A stretch of DNA of 33,351 nucleotides. Source: Candidatus Lachnoclostridium stercoravium. GTDB lineage: Bacteria; Bacillota; Clostridia; Lachnospirales; Lachnospiraceae. A program made the translations under genes and the position numbers. The first letter of the stretch is position 1, and each line of letters begins with the position of its first letter. The stretch covers positions 1 through 33,351 of the forward strand of contig DWZA01000055.1 of assembly GCA_019118365.1 (NCBI GenBank), given 5' to 3'. The notes under the pieces were generated by a model. That model was given only the letters and a program-made list of their open reading frames with translations. It had not been told where the DNA came from and did no database searches. Shown piece by piece: positions 15,713-23,243 of the stretch.

Positions 15713-16291
15713 ATGGATAGGAGGTGCGTTCTTCTGATCTCTCAATGGTCCGCTCTGCTCTGGAATATCCTGGAAGATATGAAAGAGCCTGTATGTTATA
15801 TCCCATCAGGGATCTGCCTGGGGCTTGCCGTCACCGCTGCGGCGGCTGTCTTAAACAGGACCGTTTGCTCTGGAAGGCGGCGGGATATAAAGAAAGCAGC
15901 AGCCTTTTTCCTGTTTGCCGCTTATGCGGCGATCGTCCTGCAGCTGGCTTTTTTCTCCAGGGAACCGGGTTCCAGAAAAGGCGTGGATCTGCAGCTGTTT
16001 GGCACATGGGGAAATGAGATCCTTCCTCACGAATATCTGGTGGAGAATATCCTGATGTTTATTCCCTTCGGCCTCCTTATCCCGTTTGCTTTTCCCTGGG
16101 CGGAAAAGAAGAAAAACTGTATTCTTTCCGCTTTTCTTTTCAGTATATGCCTGGAACTTATGCAGCTTGTGACAGAACGGGGATTCTGTCAGATCGACGA
16201 CGTCTGGACCAACACGCTGGGAGCCTGGATCGGATGGATGATCAGCCGCGCCATAAAAGGATCTGAAAAAGGGAGAAATTTGCAGCCATGA
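15713..16291 (+). CDS. VanZ-like family membrane protein
   Basis: A 192-aa membrane protein of the VanZ-like family. Helices are near residues 25-45, 57-76, 110-130 and 140-160. The family core is visible as a VENILMFIPFGLLIPF segment, a cytosolic loop, then LELMQLVTERGFCQIDDVWTNTLGAWIGW. VanZ gives low-level teicoplanin resistance in enterococci; most family members, including isolated ones like this, have no known role. The ATG at 15713 lacks a ribosome-binding site, while AGGAGG at 15719-15724 lies just inside the frame, so the true start may be slightly downstream at a non-ATG codon. It overlaps the next small gene by ATGA. Confidence 0.85.
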   Translation: MDRRCVLLISQWSALLWNILEDMKEPVCYIPSGICLGLAVTAAAAVLNRTVCSGRRRDIKKAAAFFLFAAYAAIVLQLAFFSREPGSRKGVDLQLFGTWGNEILPHEYLVENILMFIPFGLLIPFAFPWAEKKKNCILSAFLFSICLELMQLVTERGFCQIDDVWTNTLGAWIGWMISRAIKGSEKGRNLQP

Positions 16292-16584
16292 TAAATAAAT
16301 GTTCCGGGATCAGCCGGGAAAACCTCTGGCAGGTCATCGCGGATAACCAGGGAAAGACCATCTACACTGTAAAAAAGCTGCCTTTTACCTATCAGGTGAA
16401 GGGAGGAGAGCTGTTTACGGAAAGAAAGAAGAAATCTATTACAAGAGCTACTTTTGAAAAAGCTTATGAAAAGCTGGAAAAAGATCAGGAAGGCGCGATC
16501 CGCGGGCCAAAGGCCCTGGGATGCTTTGGCGCGCCCTATATCTGGGCGATCTTTCTGGCGCTGGGAGTGGTAGAAGACAGCTGA
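16288..16584 (+). CDS. Small hypothetical protein coupled to the VanZ-like gene
   Basis: A 98-aa soluble protein with no membrane segment or signal. I do not recognise a characterised family. The N-terminal half (GKTIYTVKKLPFTYQVKGG) looks beta-rich. A basic helical segment follows (ERKKKSITRATFEKAYEKLE), and the C-terminus has GPKALGCFGAPYIWAIFLAL, an apparent conserved GPSYIWA-type end. The basic middle could bind nucleic acid, but this is speculation. It starts within the stop of the VanZ-like gene (ATGA at 16288-16291), so the two are co-translated. Confidence 0.7.
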   Translation: MINKCSGISRENLWQVIADNQGKTIYTVKKLPFTYQVKGGELFTERKKKSITRATFEKAYEKLEKDQEGAIRGPKALGCFGAPYIWAIFLALGVVEDS

Positions 16585-16595
16585 AAGCCAGCGCC

Positions 16596-16650
16596 GGACG
16601 GAATATCTGATCAGATTTTCCGCCGCCCCTGAGCGGTTGCCTAAAATTTT
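16596..16650 (+). terminator. Palindrome and hairpin after the VanZ pair (possible terminator, no T run)
   Basis: The stretch 16596-16624 is an almost perfect dyad centred on CTGATCAG. A second small hairpin, CCGC-CCCTGA-GCGG, follows and ends in GGTTGCC, resembling the other intergenic repeats in this window. TTTTGATT lies a little later. It separates the VanZ pair from the thiolase promoter. Confidence 0.4.
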
Positions 16651-16652
16651 GA

Positions 16653-16681
16653 TTGAGAAAAAATTGTCAGAGTGTTATAAT
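16653..16681 (+). promoter_or_regulatory. Promoter of the acetyl-CoA acetyltransferase gene
   Basis: TTGAGA (16653-16658), a 17-nt spacer and TATAAT (16676-16681). The leader to the ATG is about 50 nt. Confidence 0.78.
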
Positions 16682-16736
16682 TGAAGAAAATATGTTACAT
16701 TCAGTTCACTGAAGTAAGAAAGAGAGGTATTGGACG

Positions 16737-17918
16737 ATGGGAAGGAAAGTGGTACTGGCAGGAGCCTGCAGAACGGCGATCGGCGTTATGGGAGGCGGCT
16801 TAAGCAGCGTTCCTGTAGCTGATCTTGGAACGATCGTGATCAAGGAAGCGTTAAAGAGAGCAGGCGTACAGCCGGATCAGGTAGACGAGGTTTATATGGG
16901 CTGTGTGATCCAGGCAGGCCAGGGACAGAACGTAGCAAGACAGGCTGCTGTCCGCGCAGGTATCCCGGTAGAGGTTCCGGCGACGACTGTGAACGTGCTT
17001 TGCGGTTCCGGACTTCACTGTGTCAACCTGGCTGCAAAGCTGATCGCGGCAGGAGATGCAGATATTATCGTTGCAGGCGGCGTTGAGAGCATGTCAAGAG
17101 CTCCGTACCTGGTACAGCAGGGACGTTTCGGCTATCGTATGGGACATGCGCCGTTAGAGGATTCCATGATCCGCGACGCCCTTACGGATGCGTTCGAAGG
17201 CTACCATATGGGTATCACAGCTGAGAACATCTGCGAAGAGTGGGGACTGACCAGGGAACAGTTAGACGAATTTGCAGCAAAGAGCCAGCAGAAAGCAGAA
17301 GCTGCGATCGCATCCGGCAGATTTAAAGACGAGATCGTTCCGGTAGAGATCAAGAAGAAAAAAGAGACTGTGATCTTTGACACCGATGAAGGACCGCGTC
17401 CAGGCGTGACCGCAGAAGGGATCTCCAAGCTGCGCCCGGCATTCAAGAAAGACGGCATGGTTACCGCAGCCAACTCCTCTGGCATCAATGACGGCGGCGC
17501 GGCGATCATCGTTATGAGCGAAGAAAAGGCGAAAGAGCTGGGCGTTAAGCCGATGGCTACATGGGTAGGCGGCGAGCTGGCAGGCGTTGAGCCCAGGATT
17601 ATGGGGATCGGACCAGTTGCGGCTACAAGAAAAGTTATGGCAAAGACCGGCATGAAGATCGACGATTTTGATCTGATCGAGGCTAACGAGGCGTTTGCCG
17701 CTCAGTCTGTTGCCGTAGGCCATGACCTTGGATTTGATCTTAATAAACTGAATGTCAACGGCGGTGCGATCGCCCTTGGCCATCCAGTAGGCTGCTCCGG
17801 CTGCCGTATCCTGGTAACTCTTCTTTACGAGATGGAAAAGAGAGATGCCAAGACAGGACTTGCGACTCTGTGCGTAGGCGGCGGCATGGGCTGCGCAGCT
17901 ATCGTTAAGAGAGACTGA
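16737..17918 (+). CDS. thlA: Acetyl-CoA C-acetyltransferase (thiolase)
   Basis: A 393-aa biosynthetic-type thiolase that condenses two acetyl-CoA to acetoacetyl-CoA in the cytosol, the first step toward butyryl-CoA in butyrate-forming clostridia. The catalytic set is complete: nucleophile Cys89 in NVLCGSG, His349 in GHPVGCSG and Cys379 in LCVGGGMG. Length is typical. The GHPVGCSG loop has Cys353 where many homologues have Ala. GAGAGG precedes the ATG. The gene is alone between its promoter and a hairpin, so the rest of the pathway (hbd, crt, bcd) is not here. Codon use looks highly optimised compared with its neighbours, suggesting high expression. The symbol is by family and the exact paralogue is uncertain. 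Confidence 0.93.
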   Translation: MGRKVVLAGACRTAIGVMGGGLSSVPVADLGTIVIKEALKRAGVQPDQVDEVYMGCVIQAGQGQNVARQAAVRAGIPVEVPATTVNVLCGSGLHCVNLAAKLIAAGDADIIVAGGVESMSRAPYLVQQGRFGYRMGHAPLEDSMIRDALTDAFEGYHMGITAENICEEWGLTREQLDEFAAKSQQKAEAAIASGRFKDEIVPVEIKKKKETVIFDTDEGPRPGVTAEGISKLRPAFKKDGMVTAANSSGINDGGAAIIVMSEEKAKELGVKPMATWVGGELAGVEPRIMGIGPVAATRKVMAKTGMKIDDFDLIEANEAFAAQSVAVGHDLGFDLNKLNVNGGAIALGHPVGCSGCRILVTLLYEMEKRDAKTGLATLCVGGGMGCAAIVKRD

Positions 17919-17951
17919 TCGTCAGAAACTTAAGACAGGTATTTTCAGGAG

Positions 17952-17990
17952 GACCGTTCCAATGCAGACAGGCTTTGCAGGAACGGTCTT
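17952..17990 (+). terminator. Hairpin terminator after thiolase
   Basis: GACCGTTCC (17952-17960) pairs with GGAACGGTC (17980-17988), with an inner TGCA/TGCA pairing, followed by a short TTC. The stem is strong but the U tract is weak. Confidence 0.65.
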
Positions 17991-17991
17991 C

Positions 17992-18022
17992 ATCATATAT
18001 CCTGGCGCACGGCTGAACGGAT
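17992..18022. repeat. 31-nt intergenic repeat, second copy
   Basis: These 31 bases are identical to 15673-15703 (the stretch containing TCCTGGCGCACGGCTGAACG). A 14-nt core GCACGGCTGAACGG recurs at 30132-30145. It lies between the thiolase terminator and the promoter of the GTPase-nuclease gene. Confidence 0.85.
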
Positions 18023-18053
18023 ACGACAAAAAATACTGTTTAAAAAAGATTCC

Positions 18054-18082
18054 TCGACGGCAGACAGTTTCTGTGGTATGAT
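18054..18082 (+). promoter_or_regulatory. Promoter of the GTPase-NYN fusion gene
   Basis: TCGACG (18054-18059), a 17-nt spacer and TATGAT (18077-18082), with TG at 18074-18075 forming an extended -10. The leader is only about 45 nt, with no room for a long attenuator of the tetM type. Confidence 0.6.
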
Positions 18083-18133
18083 AGCAAAGATATAAATGAC
18101 AGCATGTAACAGAAAAGAAAGGAGGCGTTTCCG

Positions 18134-20887
18134 ATGGGCGCCATATCTGAAAGCAAGCCGGATAAGCGCTTGTGCATAGGCATCCTGGCCCACGTAGATG
18201 CGGGAAAGACCACATTATCGGAAGGCATCCTGTACCTGACAGAGACTATAAGAAAGCTGGGACGGGTGGACAACCGGGACGCGTTCCTGGATACTTACGA
18301 ACTGGAACGGTCAAGGGGGATCACTATTTTTTCCAAGCAGGCGGTCTTTTCCCTTGGAGACATTTCCGTGACCCTTCTGGATACTCCAGGCCATGTAGAT
18401 TTTTCCGCGGAGATGGAACGTACCCTTCCGGTCCTGGATTATGCCATTCTGGTCATCAGCGGCGCAGACGGCGTACAGGGCCATACGGAGACGCTCTGGC
18501 GCCTGCTCAGACGCTATCAGATCCCTACATTTCTTTTTATCAACAAGATGGATCAGCAGGGAACCGACCAAAGGGCGCTGATGGATGAACTAAAAAGCCG
18601 TTTGGACGGAAATTGCGTTGATTTTTCCAGAAAGGAAGAAGAGATATGGGAGGATGCCGCCTTGTGCGACGAAAAGCTCCTGGAAAGATATCTGGAAACC
18701 GGGACGCTTAAGCAGGAAGACATCCAGGATCTTATTTTAGACAGGAAACTCTTCCCCTGCTATTTTGGATCCGCCTTAAAGCTCACAGGAGTAGAAGAAT
18801 TTCTTGACGGCGTGAAAAGGTATGTCCGCTGCCCGGACTATCCGGCTGCCTTTGGAGCCAGGATCTTTAAGATCTCCAGAGACGAACAGGGAAACCGTCT
18901 GACTTATATGAAGATCACTGGCGGAAGCTTAAAGGTAAGGGAACAGCTTCAAGGGCTGGAGGACGAAAAGGTGAACCAGATACGGATCTACTCTGGCGCC
19001 AGATATGAGACGGCGGGGGAAGCGGCTGCGGGAACCATATGCGCCGTGACCGGGCTTATTTCCACCAGGCCTGGACAGGGGATCGGCGCAGAATCCGAAG
19101 GTGAGGCGCCGGTTCTGGAGCCGGTCCTTACATACCGGGTCGATCCTCCGGCCGGCATGGATATCCATACGCTTTTAAAAGCTCTGAGGCAGCTGGAGGA
19201 AGAAGAGCCAGAGCTGCACATTTCCTGGAATGAGACTCTCGGCGAGATCCAGGCTCAGGTCATGGGAGAAGTGCAGATCGAGATCATTAAAAGCCTTATG
19301 GAAGAGCGGTTTGGAGCGAAGATCAGCTTCGGGGCCGGAAATATCGTATATAAAGAGACGATCCTGGATACGGTAGAGGGTGTGGGGCATTTTGAGCCTC
19401 TGCGCCACTATGCGGAAGTCCATCTCCTTATGGAACCGGGAGAGCCGGGAAGCGGTCTGGAATTTGAAACCCGCTGCAGCGAAGACCTGCTGGATAAAAA
19501 CTGGCAGCGTCTGGTGCTTACCCATCTGGAAGAAAAACGCCACAGAGGCGTCCTTACCGGTTCAGAGATCACGGATATGAAGATCACCCTCATATCCGGC
19601 CGGGCCCATATCAAGCATACGGAAGGCGGCGATTTCCGTCAGGCCACCTACCGGGCTGTGCGCCAGGGATTGATGGAGGCGCAGTGCAGGCTTTTGGAGC
19701 CTTATTATCAGTTTCGCCTGGACATCCCCGCTGACTGCGTGGGACGGGCTATGGCGGATATCGAACGGATGAACGGAAGCTTCGGCCATCCTTTGATCGA
19801 GGGGGACAGGGCGGTGCTCACAGGCCGCGCGCCTGTGGTCAATATGCGGGATTATCACAGAGACGTGATCTCTTATTCCAGGGGAATGGGAAGGCTTTCC
19901 TGCTCCCTTTACGGATACGAACCCTGCCACAACGAAGATGAGGTGATCGCAGCCGCCATGTATGATCCGGAGCTGGACTTCGACGATCCTACAGGTTCTG
20001 TTTTCTGTTCCCACGGAGCAGGTTATCTCGTTCCCTGGTATGCAGTAAAGGACTGCGCCCATATCGGCTGTATCATAGAAAGAAAAAATGCAGGCTTTCC
20101 TTACAACAGCGGCCTGTATCAGGAAGCCGATCCGCTTCCTGAGGAAGAAGAGAAGGCTCCTGTCAGGTCCGGACCATCGGCCTCTTCTAAAGCTTCCTAT
20201 TCCGGGCTTTCTTCTACAGGGATCGGAGATGAAGAGCTGGAGGCGATCTTTAAGCGGACCTATGGAGAAGGAAAGAAAAGACCTGCGGCAGGAAATGCAG
20301 CCAGAACTGCCGTTTACGGCAGAGAAAAGAAGACGTTTCAGCCCCAGGAACGGGTAGCGGAATACCTTCTGGTAGACGGTTATAATATTATTTTCGCCTG
20401 GGAGGATCTGCGGGAGCTGGCGAAAGCGACCATTGACGGGGCCAGGCAGAAACTGATGGATATCCTGTGCAATTATCAGGGATATAAAAAATGCACCCTG
20501 ATCGTCGTATTTGACGCCTACAAAGTTACTGGAAATACAGGAGAAGCCATCGACTACCATAATATCCATGTAGTATATACAAAAGAAGCAGAGACGGCGG
20601 ACCAGTACATCGAAAAGCTCGCCCATGAGATCGGCCCGAAATACCACGTGACCGTGGCTACTTCGGACGGTCTGGAGCAGCTGATCATCCGGGGACAGGG
20701 CTGTCTCCTGATGTCAGCCTCCGATCTGAGGGAGGAGATCGACCGGATAAACGGACAGATCCGGGAAGAGCGGCATAAGCTGCAAAAGCCTGGAAAAAAC
20801 TACCTTCTTGGCCATGCAGGAGAAGAAGTGATGCGGTCGCTGAAGGAAAAAGCAGAAAGCGAGGATGAAAAAGGTGAAAACAATTGA
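18134..20887 (+). CDS. TetM/EF-G-like ribosomal GTPase fused to a Rae1/YacP NYN endoribonuclease
   Basis: A 917-aa two-part protein. Residues 1 to about 650 are a translational GTPase of the ribosomal-protection (TetM/TetO) type: G1 AHVDAGKTT (19-27), G2 RGIT (61-64), G3 DTPGH (83-87), G4 NKMD (137-140), then EF-G-like domains II-V. About 660-740 is a low-complexity linker. From 741 (VAEYLLVDGYNIIFAW) to about 880 is an NYN/PIN-like RNase matching Bacillus Rae1 (YacP) throughout, with acidic residues D748, D794 (VVFDAY), D823 (ETADQYIEKLA) and D845 (ATSDGLEQ). Rae1 cleaves mRNA in the ribosomal A site; TetM-type GTPases dock at the same site. The fusion therefore likely delivers the nuclease to stalled or drug-bound ribosomes (inference). 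In domain IV the TetM SPVSTPAD loop is replaced by RAHIKHTEGGDF (490-501). AAAGGAGG lies 8 nt upstream. Confidence 0.92.
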   Translation: MGAISESKPDKRLCIGILAHVDAGKTTLSEGILYLTETIRKLGRVDNRDAFLDTYELERSRGITIFSKQAVFSLGDISVTLLDTPGHVDFSAEMERTLPVLDYAILVISGADGVQGHTETLWRLLRRYQIPTFLFINKMDQQGTDQRALMDELKSRLDGNCVDFSRKEEEIWEDAALCDEKLLERYLETGTLKQEDIQDLILDRKLFPCYFGSALKLTGVEEFLDGVKRYVRCPDYPAAFGARIFKISRDEQGNRLTYMKITGGSLKVREQLQGLEDEKVNQIRIYSGARYETAGEAAAGTICAVTGLISTRPGQGIGAESEGEAPVLEPVLTYRVDPPAGMDIHTLLKALRQLEEEEPELHISWNETLGEIQAQVMGEVQIEIIKSLMEERFGAKISFGAGNIVYKETILDTVEGVGHFEPLRHYAEVHLLMEPGEPGSGLEFETRCSEDLLDKNWQRLVLTHLEEKRHRGVLTGSEITDMKITLISGRAHIKHTEGGDFRQATYRAVRQGLMEAQCRLLEPYYQFRLDIPADCVGRAMADIERMNGSFGHPLIEGDRAVLTGRAPVVNMRDYHRDVISYSRGMGRLSCSLYGYEPCHNEDEVIAAAMYDPELDFDDPTGSVFCSHGAGYLVPWYAVKDCAHIGCIIERKNAGFPYNSGLYQEADPLPEEEEKAPVRSGPSASSKASYSGLSSTGIGDEELEAIFKRTYGEGKKRPAAGNAARTAVYGREKKTFQPQERVAEYLLVDGYNIIFAWEDLRELAKATIDGARQKLMDILCNYQGYKKCTLIVVFDAYKVTGNTGEAIDYHNIHVVYTKEAETADQYIEKLAHEIGPKYHVTVATSDGLEQLIIRGQGCLLMSASDLREEIDRINGQIREERHKLQKPGKNYLLGHAGEEVMRSLKEKAESEDEKGENN

Positions 20888-22424
20888 TGCAAGCACTTGG
20901 AAAAAAGAAATTCCCGCGTTCAGGGAAAAAACAGCCGCGTTTTACGCTGGAGAAGTAGACAAAGGCGCTTATAAAGGCTTTTCCGGCTTCTACGGAAGCT
21001 ACGCCCAGAAGGGCGGGAAGGCCAGTATGCTCCGCCTGCGTATGACAGCCGGATGTGTAACGAAAGAAAAAATGGCGTTCGTCGCAGATGCGATCCGCCG
21101 CTATCAGGTGAAGACGATGCACTTTACCACATGCGAGACGATCCAGCTCCACGATCTGAACCAGGATCAGGTATGCGGCATTATGGAGGAGGCTCTGGAT
21201 GCAGGGATCGTAACTATGGGCGGCGGCGGAGATTTCCCAAGAAACGTTATGTGTTCTCCTCTTTCCGGCGTTGAAAAGGACGAATATTTTGACGTTTTGC
21301 CCTGGGCGAAAGCTGCCGGAGAGTATCTGATGAACTTTATCAAAGCGGAGAAGATGCCGAGAAAGCTTAAAGTATGTTTCTCCAATTCCCCGGAGAACGT
21401 TCCTCACGCTACTTACCGCGATCTGGGTTTCGCAGCAAGAGAAGACGGGAAATTTGACGTATACAGCGCAGGCGGACTGGGAAATAACCCCCGCTTTGGA
21501 GTAAAAGTTGCAGAGGGGATCGAGCCGGAGAAGATCCTTTACTATATCAAAGCCATGTGGCTGACCTTCCGCGCTTATGGAAACTACGAAAACAGAGGAA
21601 AAGCCCGCACCCGCTATATGCAGGAGGCTCTGGGCGGAGCGGAAGCATACCGGAAAGCCTATCTGGAAAAGCTGGACGAAGTATTTGCTTCCGGCGAAGA
21701 TCTGGACATTTCCGTAACTCCTGAAGAAGTGACAAAAGCTCCCTGCGGCGAAGCGCCGAAGAGCTGGAGAGTGATGGAGCAGAAGCAGACGGGGCTTTAT
21801 ACCGTATCGTGGCATCCCATCGGCGGAAAGCCGGCTCCGGACGAGTTCTGCGCTTTGAGCGACCTGCTCCAGACCATGGAAGGCGCCGAGATCCGCCTTG
21901 CTCCAGACGAGACGGCTTATATCATAAACCTCACTGGAGAAGAGGCTGCAAAGGTGCTGGAAGCAACGGAAAACGGAGCAAGAACTCTCTTCGAGACTTC
22001 TGTCAGCTGCATCGGAGCCAGCATATGCCAGGTAGGAGTCCGGGATTCCCAGGCTCTCCTTGAGGCGTGCATAAAAGCTGTGAGAAACGCGGCGATCCCA
22101 GACGGAGCTCTGCCGCAGATCCATATTTCCGGATGTCCTTCCTCCTGCGGGACCCATCAGACAGGGGCCATCGGCTTCCGCGGCGGCGTGAAGATGGTGG
22201 ACAAGGCAGCTAAACCCGCCTTTGTGCTCTATGTGAACGGAGAAGAAAAACAGGGAAAGGAAGCTATGGGAAGAGAACTTGGAACTATGCTGGAAGAAAA
22301 TATCCCGGAATTTTTAGTAACCCTGGGAGAAGCAGTTGCTGAGAGCGGAAAAGATTTTTACACCTGGAACCGTTCCAATCCCATGGCGCTGGAGAAAGTT
22401 GCGTCTTTATACCTTTCTAACTAA
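20865..22424 (+). CDS. Nitrite/sulfite reductase, siroheme and 4Fe-4S type
   Basis: A 519-aa cytosolic reductase that passes six electrons to nitrite or sulfite. The 4Fe-4S/siroheme ligands are complete: C382 and C388 (SCIGASIC) and C424 and C428 (SGCPSSCG). Two ferredoxin-like half-domains are visible (RLRMTAGCVTKEKM and TGLYTVSWHPIGGKPAP). The protein alone does not tell nitrite from sulfite. The frame overlaps the end of the GTPase-nuclease gene by 23 nt. The ATG at 20865 has GAGG too close, so the GTG at 20874 is a credible alternative start at good spacing. No uroporphyrinogen methyltransferase, ferredoxin or transporter gene is adjacent. Confidence 0.88.
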   Translation: MKKVKTIDASTWKKEIPAFREKTAAFYAGEVDKGAYKGFSGFYGSYAQKGGKASMLRLRMTAGCVTKEKMAFVADAIRRYQVKTMHFTTCETIQLHDLNQDQVCGIMEEALDAGIVTMGGGGDFPRNVMCSPLSGVEKDEYFDVLPWAKAAGEYLMNFIKAEKMPRKLKVCFSNSPENVPHATYRDLGFAAREDGKFDVYSAGGLGNNPRFGVKVAEGIEPEKILYYIKAMWLTFRAYGNYENRGKARTRYMQEALGGAEAYRKAYLEKLDEVFASGEDLDISVTPEEVTKAPCGEAPKSWRVMEQKQTGLYTVSWHPIGGKPAPDEFCALSDLLQTMEGAEIRLAPDETAYIINLTGEEAAKVLEATENGARTLFETSVSCIGASICQVGVRDSQALLEACIKAVRNAAIPDGALPQIHISGCPSSCGTHQTGAIGFRGGVKMVDKAAKPAFVLYVNGEEKQGKEAMGRELGTMLEENIPEFLVTLGEAVAESGKDFYTWNRSNPMALEKVASLYLSN

Positions 22425-22478
22425 ATAGTCTTTCCTATGAAACGGACATGTCGCTTACAGCGGCATCACCATATATGA

Positions 22479-22538
22479 AAGAAGGGGACGATTGCCCTAT
22501 AGATGATCACTTATCTATGGAGTAATCGTCCCCTTCTT
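22479..22538. terminator. Bidirectional hairpin between the reductase and Nudix genes
   Basis: A perfect 15-bp stem (AAGAAGGGGACGATT at 22479-22493 with AATCGTCCCCTTCTT at 22524-22538) plus an inner ATAGAT/ATCTAT pairing. The leftward Nudix reading frame ends inside the hairpin (stop at 22517-22515). The arms end in T-rich CTTCTT on both strands. Confidence 0.75.
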
Positions 22539-23174
22539 AATGTAATCATAGAGGATCTTCGCCGTAAGCCCCCAGATCACATGCCCCTCATATTGATAAA
22601 AATAAGTAGGATACCTGCCGGACCGCCATTTATAGTCCCTGCCATGAGGAACAAGCGGATAAGGGAAATCTTCGCCGGGAGTTACAGAAACATGACAATA
22701 ATAGACTTCCGGCGGGGTATGCAAAAAGAAGGATAAGGGAACCTGAAATACTTTAGAAACCTCATCCTGAGAGAAACTTCCGCAGTATCCGGTCAGTTCC
22801 GCCGCATAAGCGTAGATCAGACGGCCGGAAGGAGTAGGTAAAAGCCCCACGGGAGAAATGTGATGGAGCTGGTCTTCTGAAATGAGAAGTTCTTCCTTCG
22901 TCTCCCTGACCGCCGCCTGCAGCGGAGATTCAAAAGGCTCGATCCCTCCTCCTGGGAAGCAGACTTCGCCAGGCTGGGAAAGATTGCTGCCGCGTACCTC
23001 GAAAAGAACAGACGGACAGCCGCCGTCCCGGATCAGAGGAATAAGGACAGAGGCAAAAGAAAATTCCTGTTTGTTGATCAAAAAATCCATATCATTCATA
23101 ATGAGTTCATCATAGTACAGAATTTTCTTAAGGTCAAGAGCAGAGAAGATAAGAAAAACGTAATAATTTTCCAT
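22515..23174 (-). CDS. Nudix hydrolase, CoA pyrophosphatase-like
   Basis: A 219-aa Nudix enzyme that hydrolyses nucleoside-diphosphate-linked compounds. The Nudix box is GGIEPFESPLQAAVRETKEE plus LLI, matching G-x5-E-x7-RE-x2-EE; the usual Gly near the end of the box is Leu. The preceding stretch RGSNLSQPGEVCFPGGG resembles the extra motif of CoA diphosphatases (NudL/NUDT7 type), so coenzyme A or its derivatives are likely substrates. The ATG at 23174 has AAAAAGGA 5 nt upstream and is preferred over the ATGs at 23099 and 23090. Its leader overlaps the promoter region of the divergent MacA-like operon. Confidence 0.87.
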   Translation of the reverse strand: MENYYVFLIFSALDLKKILYYDELIMNDMDFLINKQEFSFASVLIPLIRDGGCPSVLFEVRGSNLSQPGEVCFPGGGIEPFESPLQAAVRETKEELLISEDQLHHISPVGLLPTPSGRLIYAYAAELTGYCGSFSQDEVSKVFQVPLSFFLHTPPEVYYCHVSVTPGEDFPYPLVPHGRDYKWRSGRYPTYFYQYEGHVIWGLTAKILYDYIKKGTITP

Positions 23175-23175
23175 A

Positions 23176-23204
23176 TTGTCCTTTTTAAAGCAATATGATA
23201 TAAC
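23176..23204 (+). promoter_or_regulatory. Promoter of the six-gene efflux/Ytr operon
   Basis: TTGTCC (23176-23181), a 17-nt spacer and TATAAC (23199-23204), with TG at 23196-23197 (extended -10). The -10 box overlaps the left edge of a perfect palindrome. Confidence 0.65.
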
Positions 23205-23229
23205 TGTATTAATTTAAATAATACAGTTA
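23201..23229. promoter_or_regulatory. Perfect 11-bp palindrome, candidate operator for the YtrA-type regulator
   Basis: TAACTGTATTA (23201-23211) and TAATACAGTTA (23219-23229) are exact reverse complements separated by 7 AT-only bases. Position over the -10 box and start site fits repression. GntR proteins of the YtrA group bind such dyads near their own operons, and one is encoded in this operon (26609). The link is inferred. Confidence 0.72.
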
Positions 23230-23243
23230 ATACGGAGGATGGT

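Noticed and set aside
18134-20887. Annotation as a tetracycline resistance gene
   Set aside because: The GTPase core is TetM-like, but the domain IV loop is different and a nuclease domain is attached, so resistance is not supported.
19562-22157. Long minus-strand frames (361 and 490 aa) opposite the GTPase-nuclease and reductase genes
   Set aside because: They are shadows of strongly supported plus-strand genes with complete active-site motifs; their composition is not protein-like.
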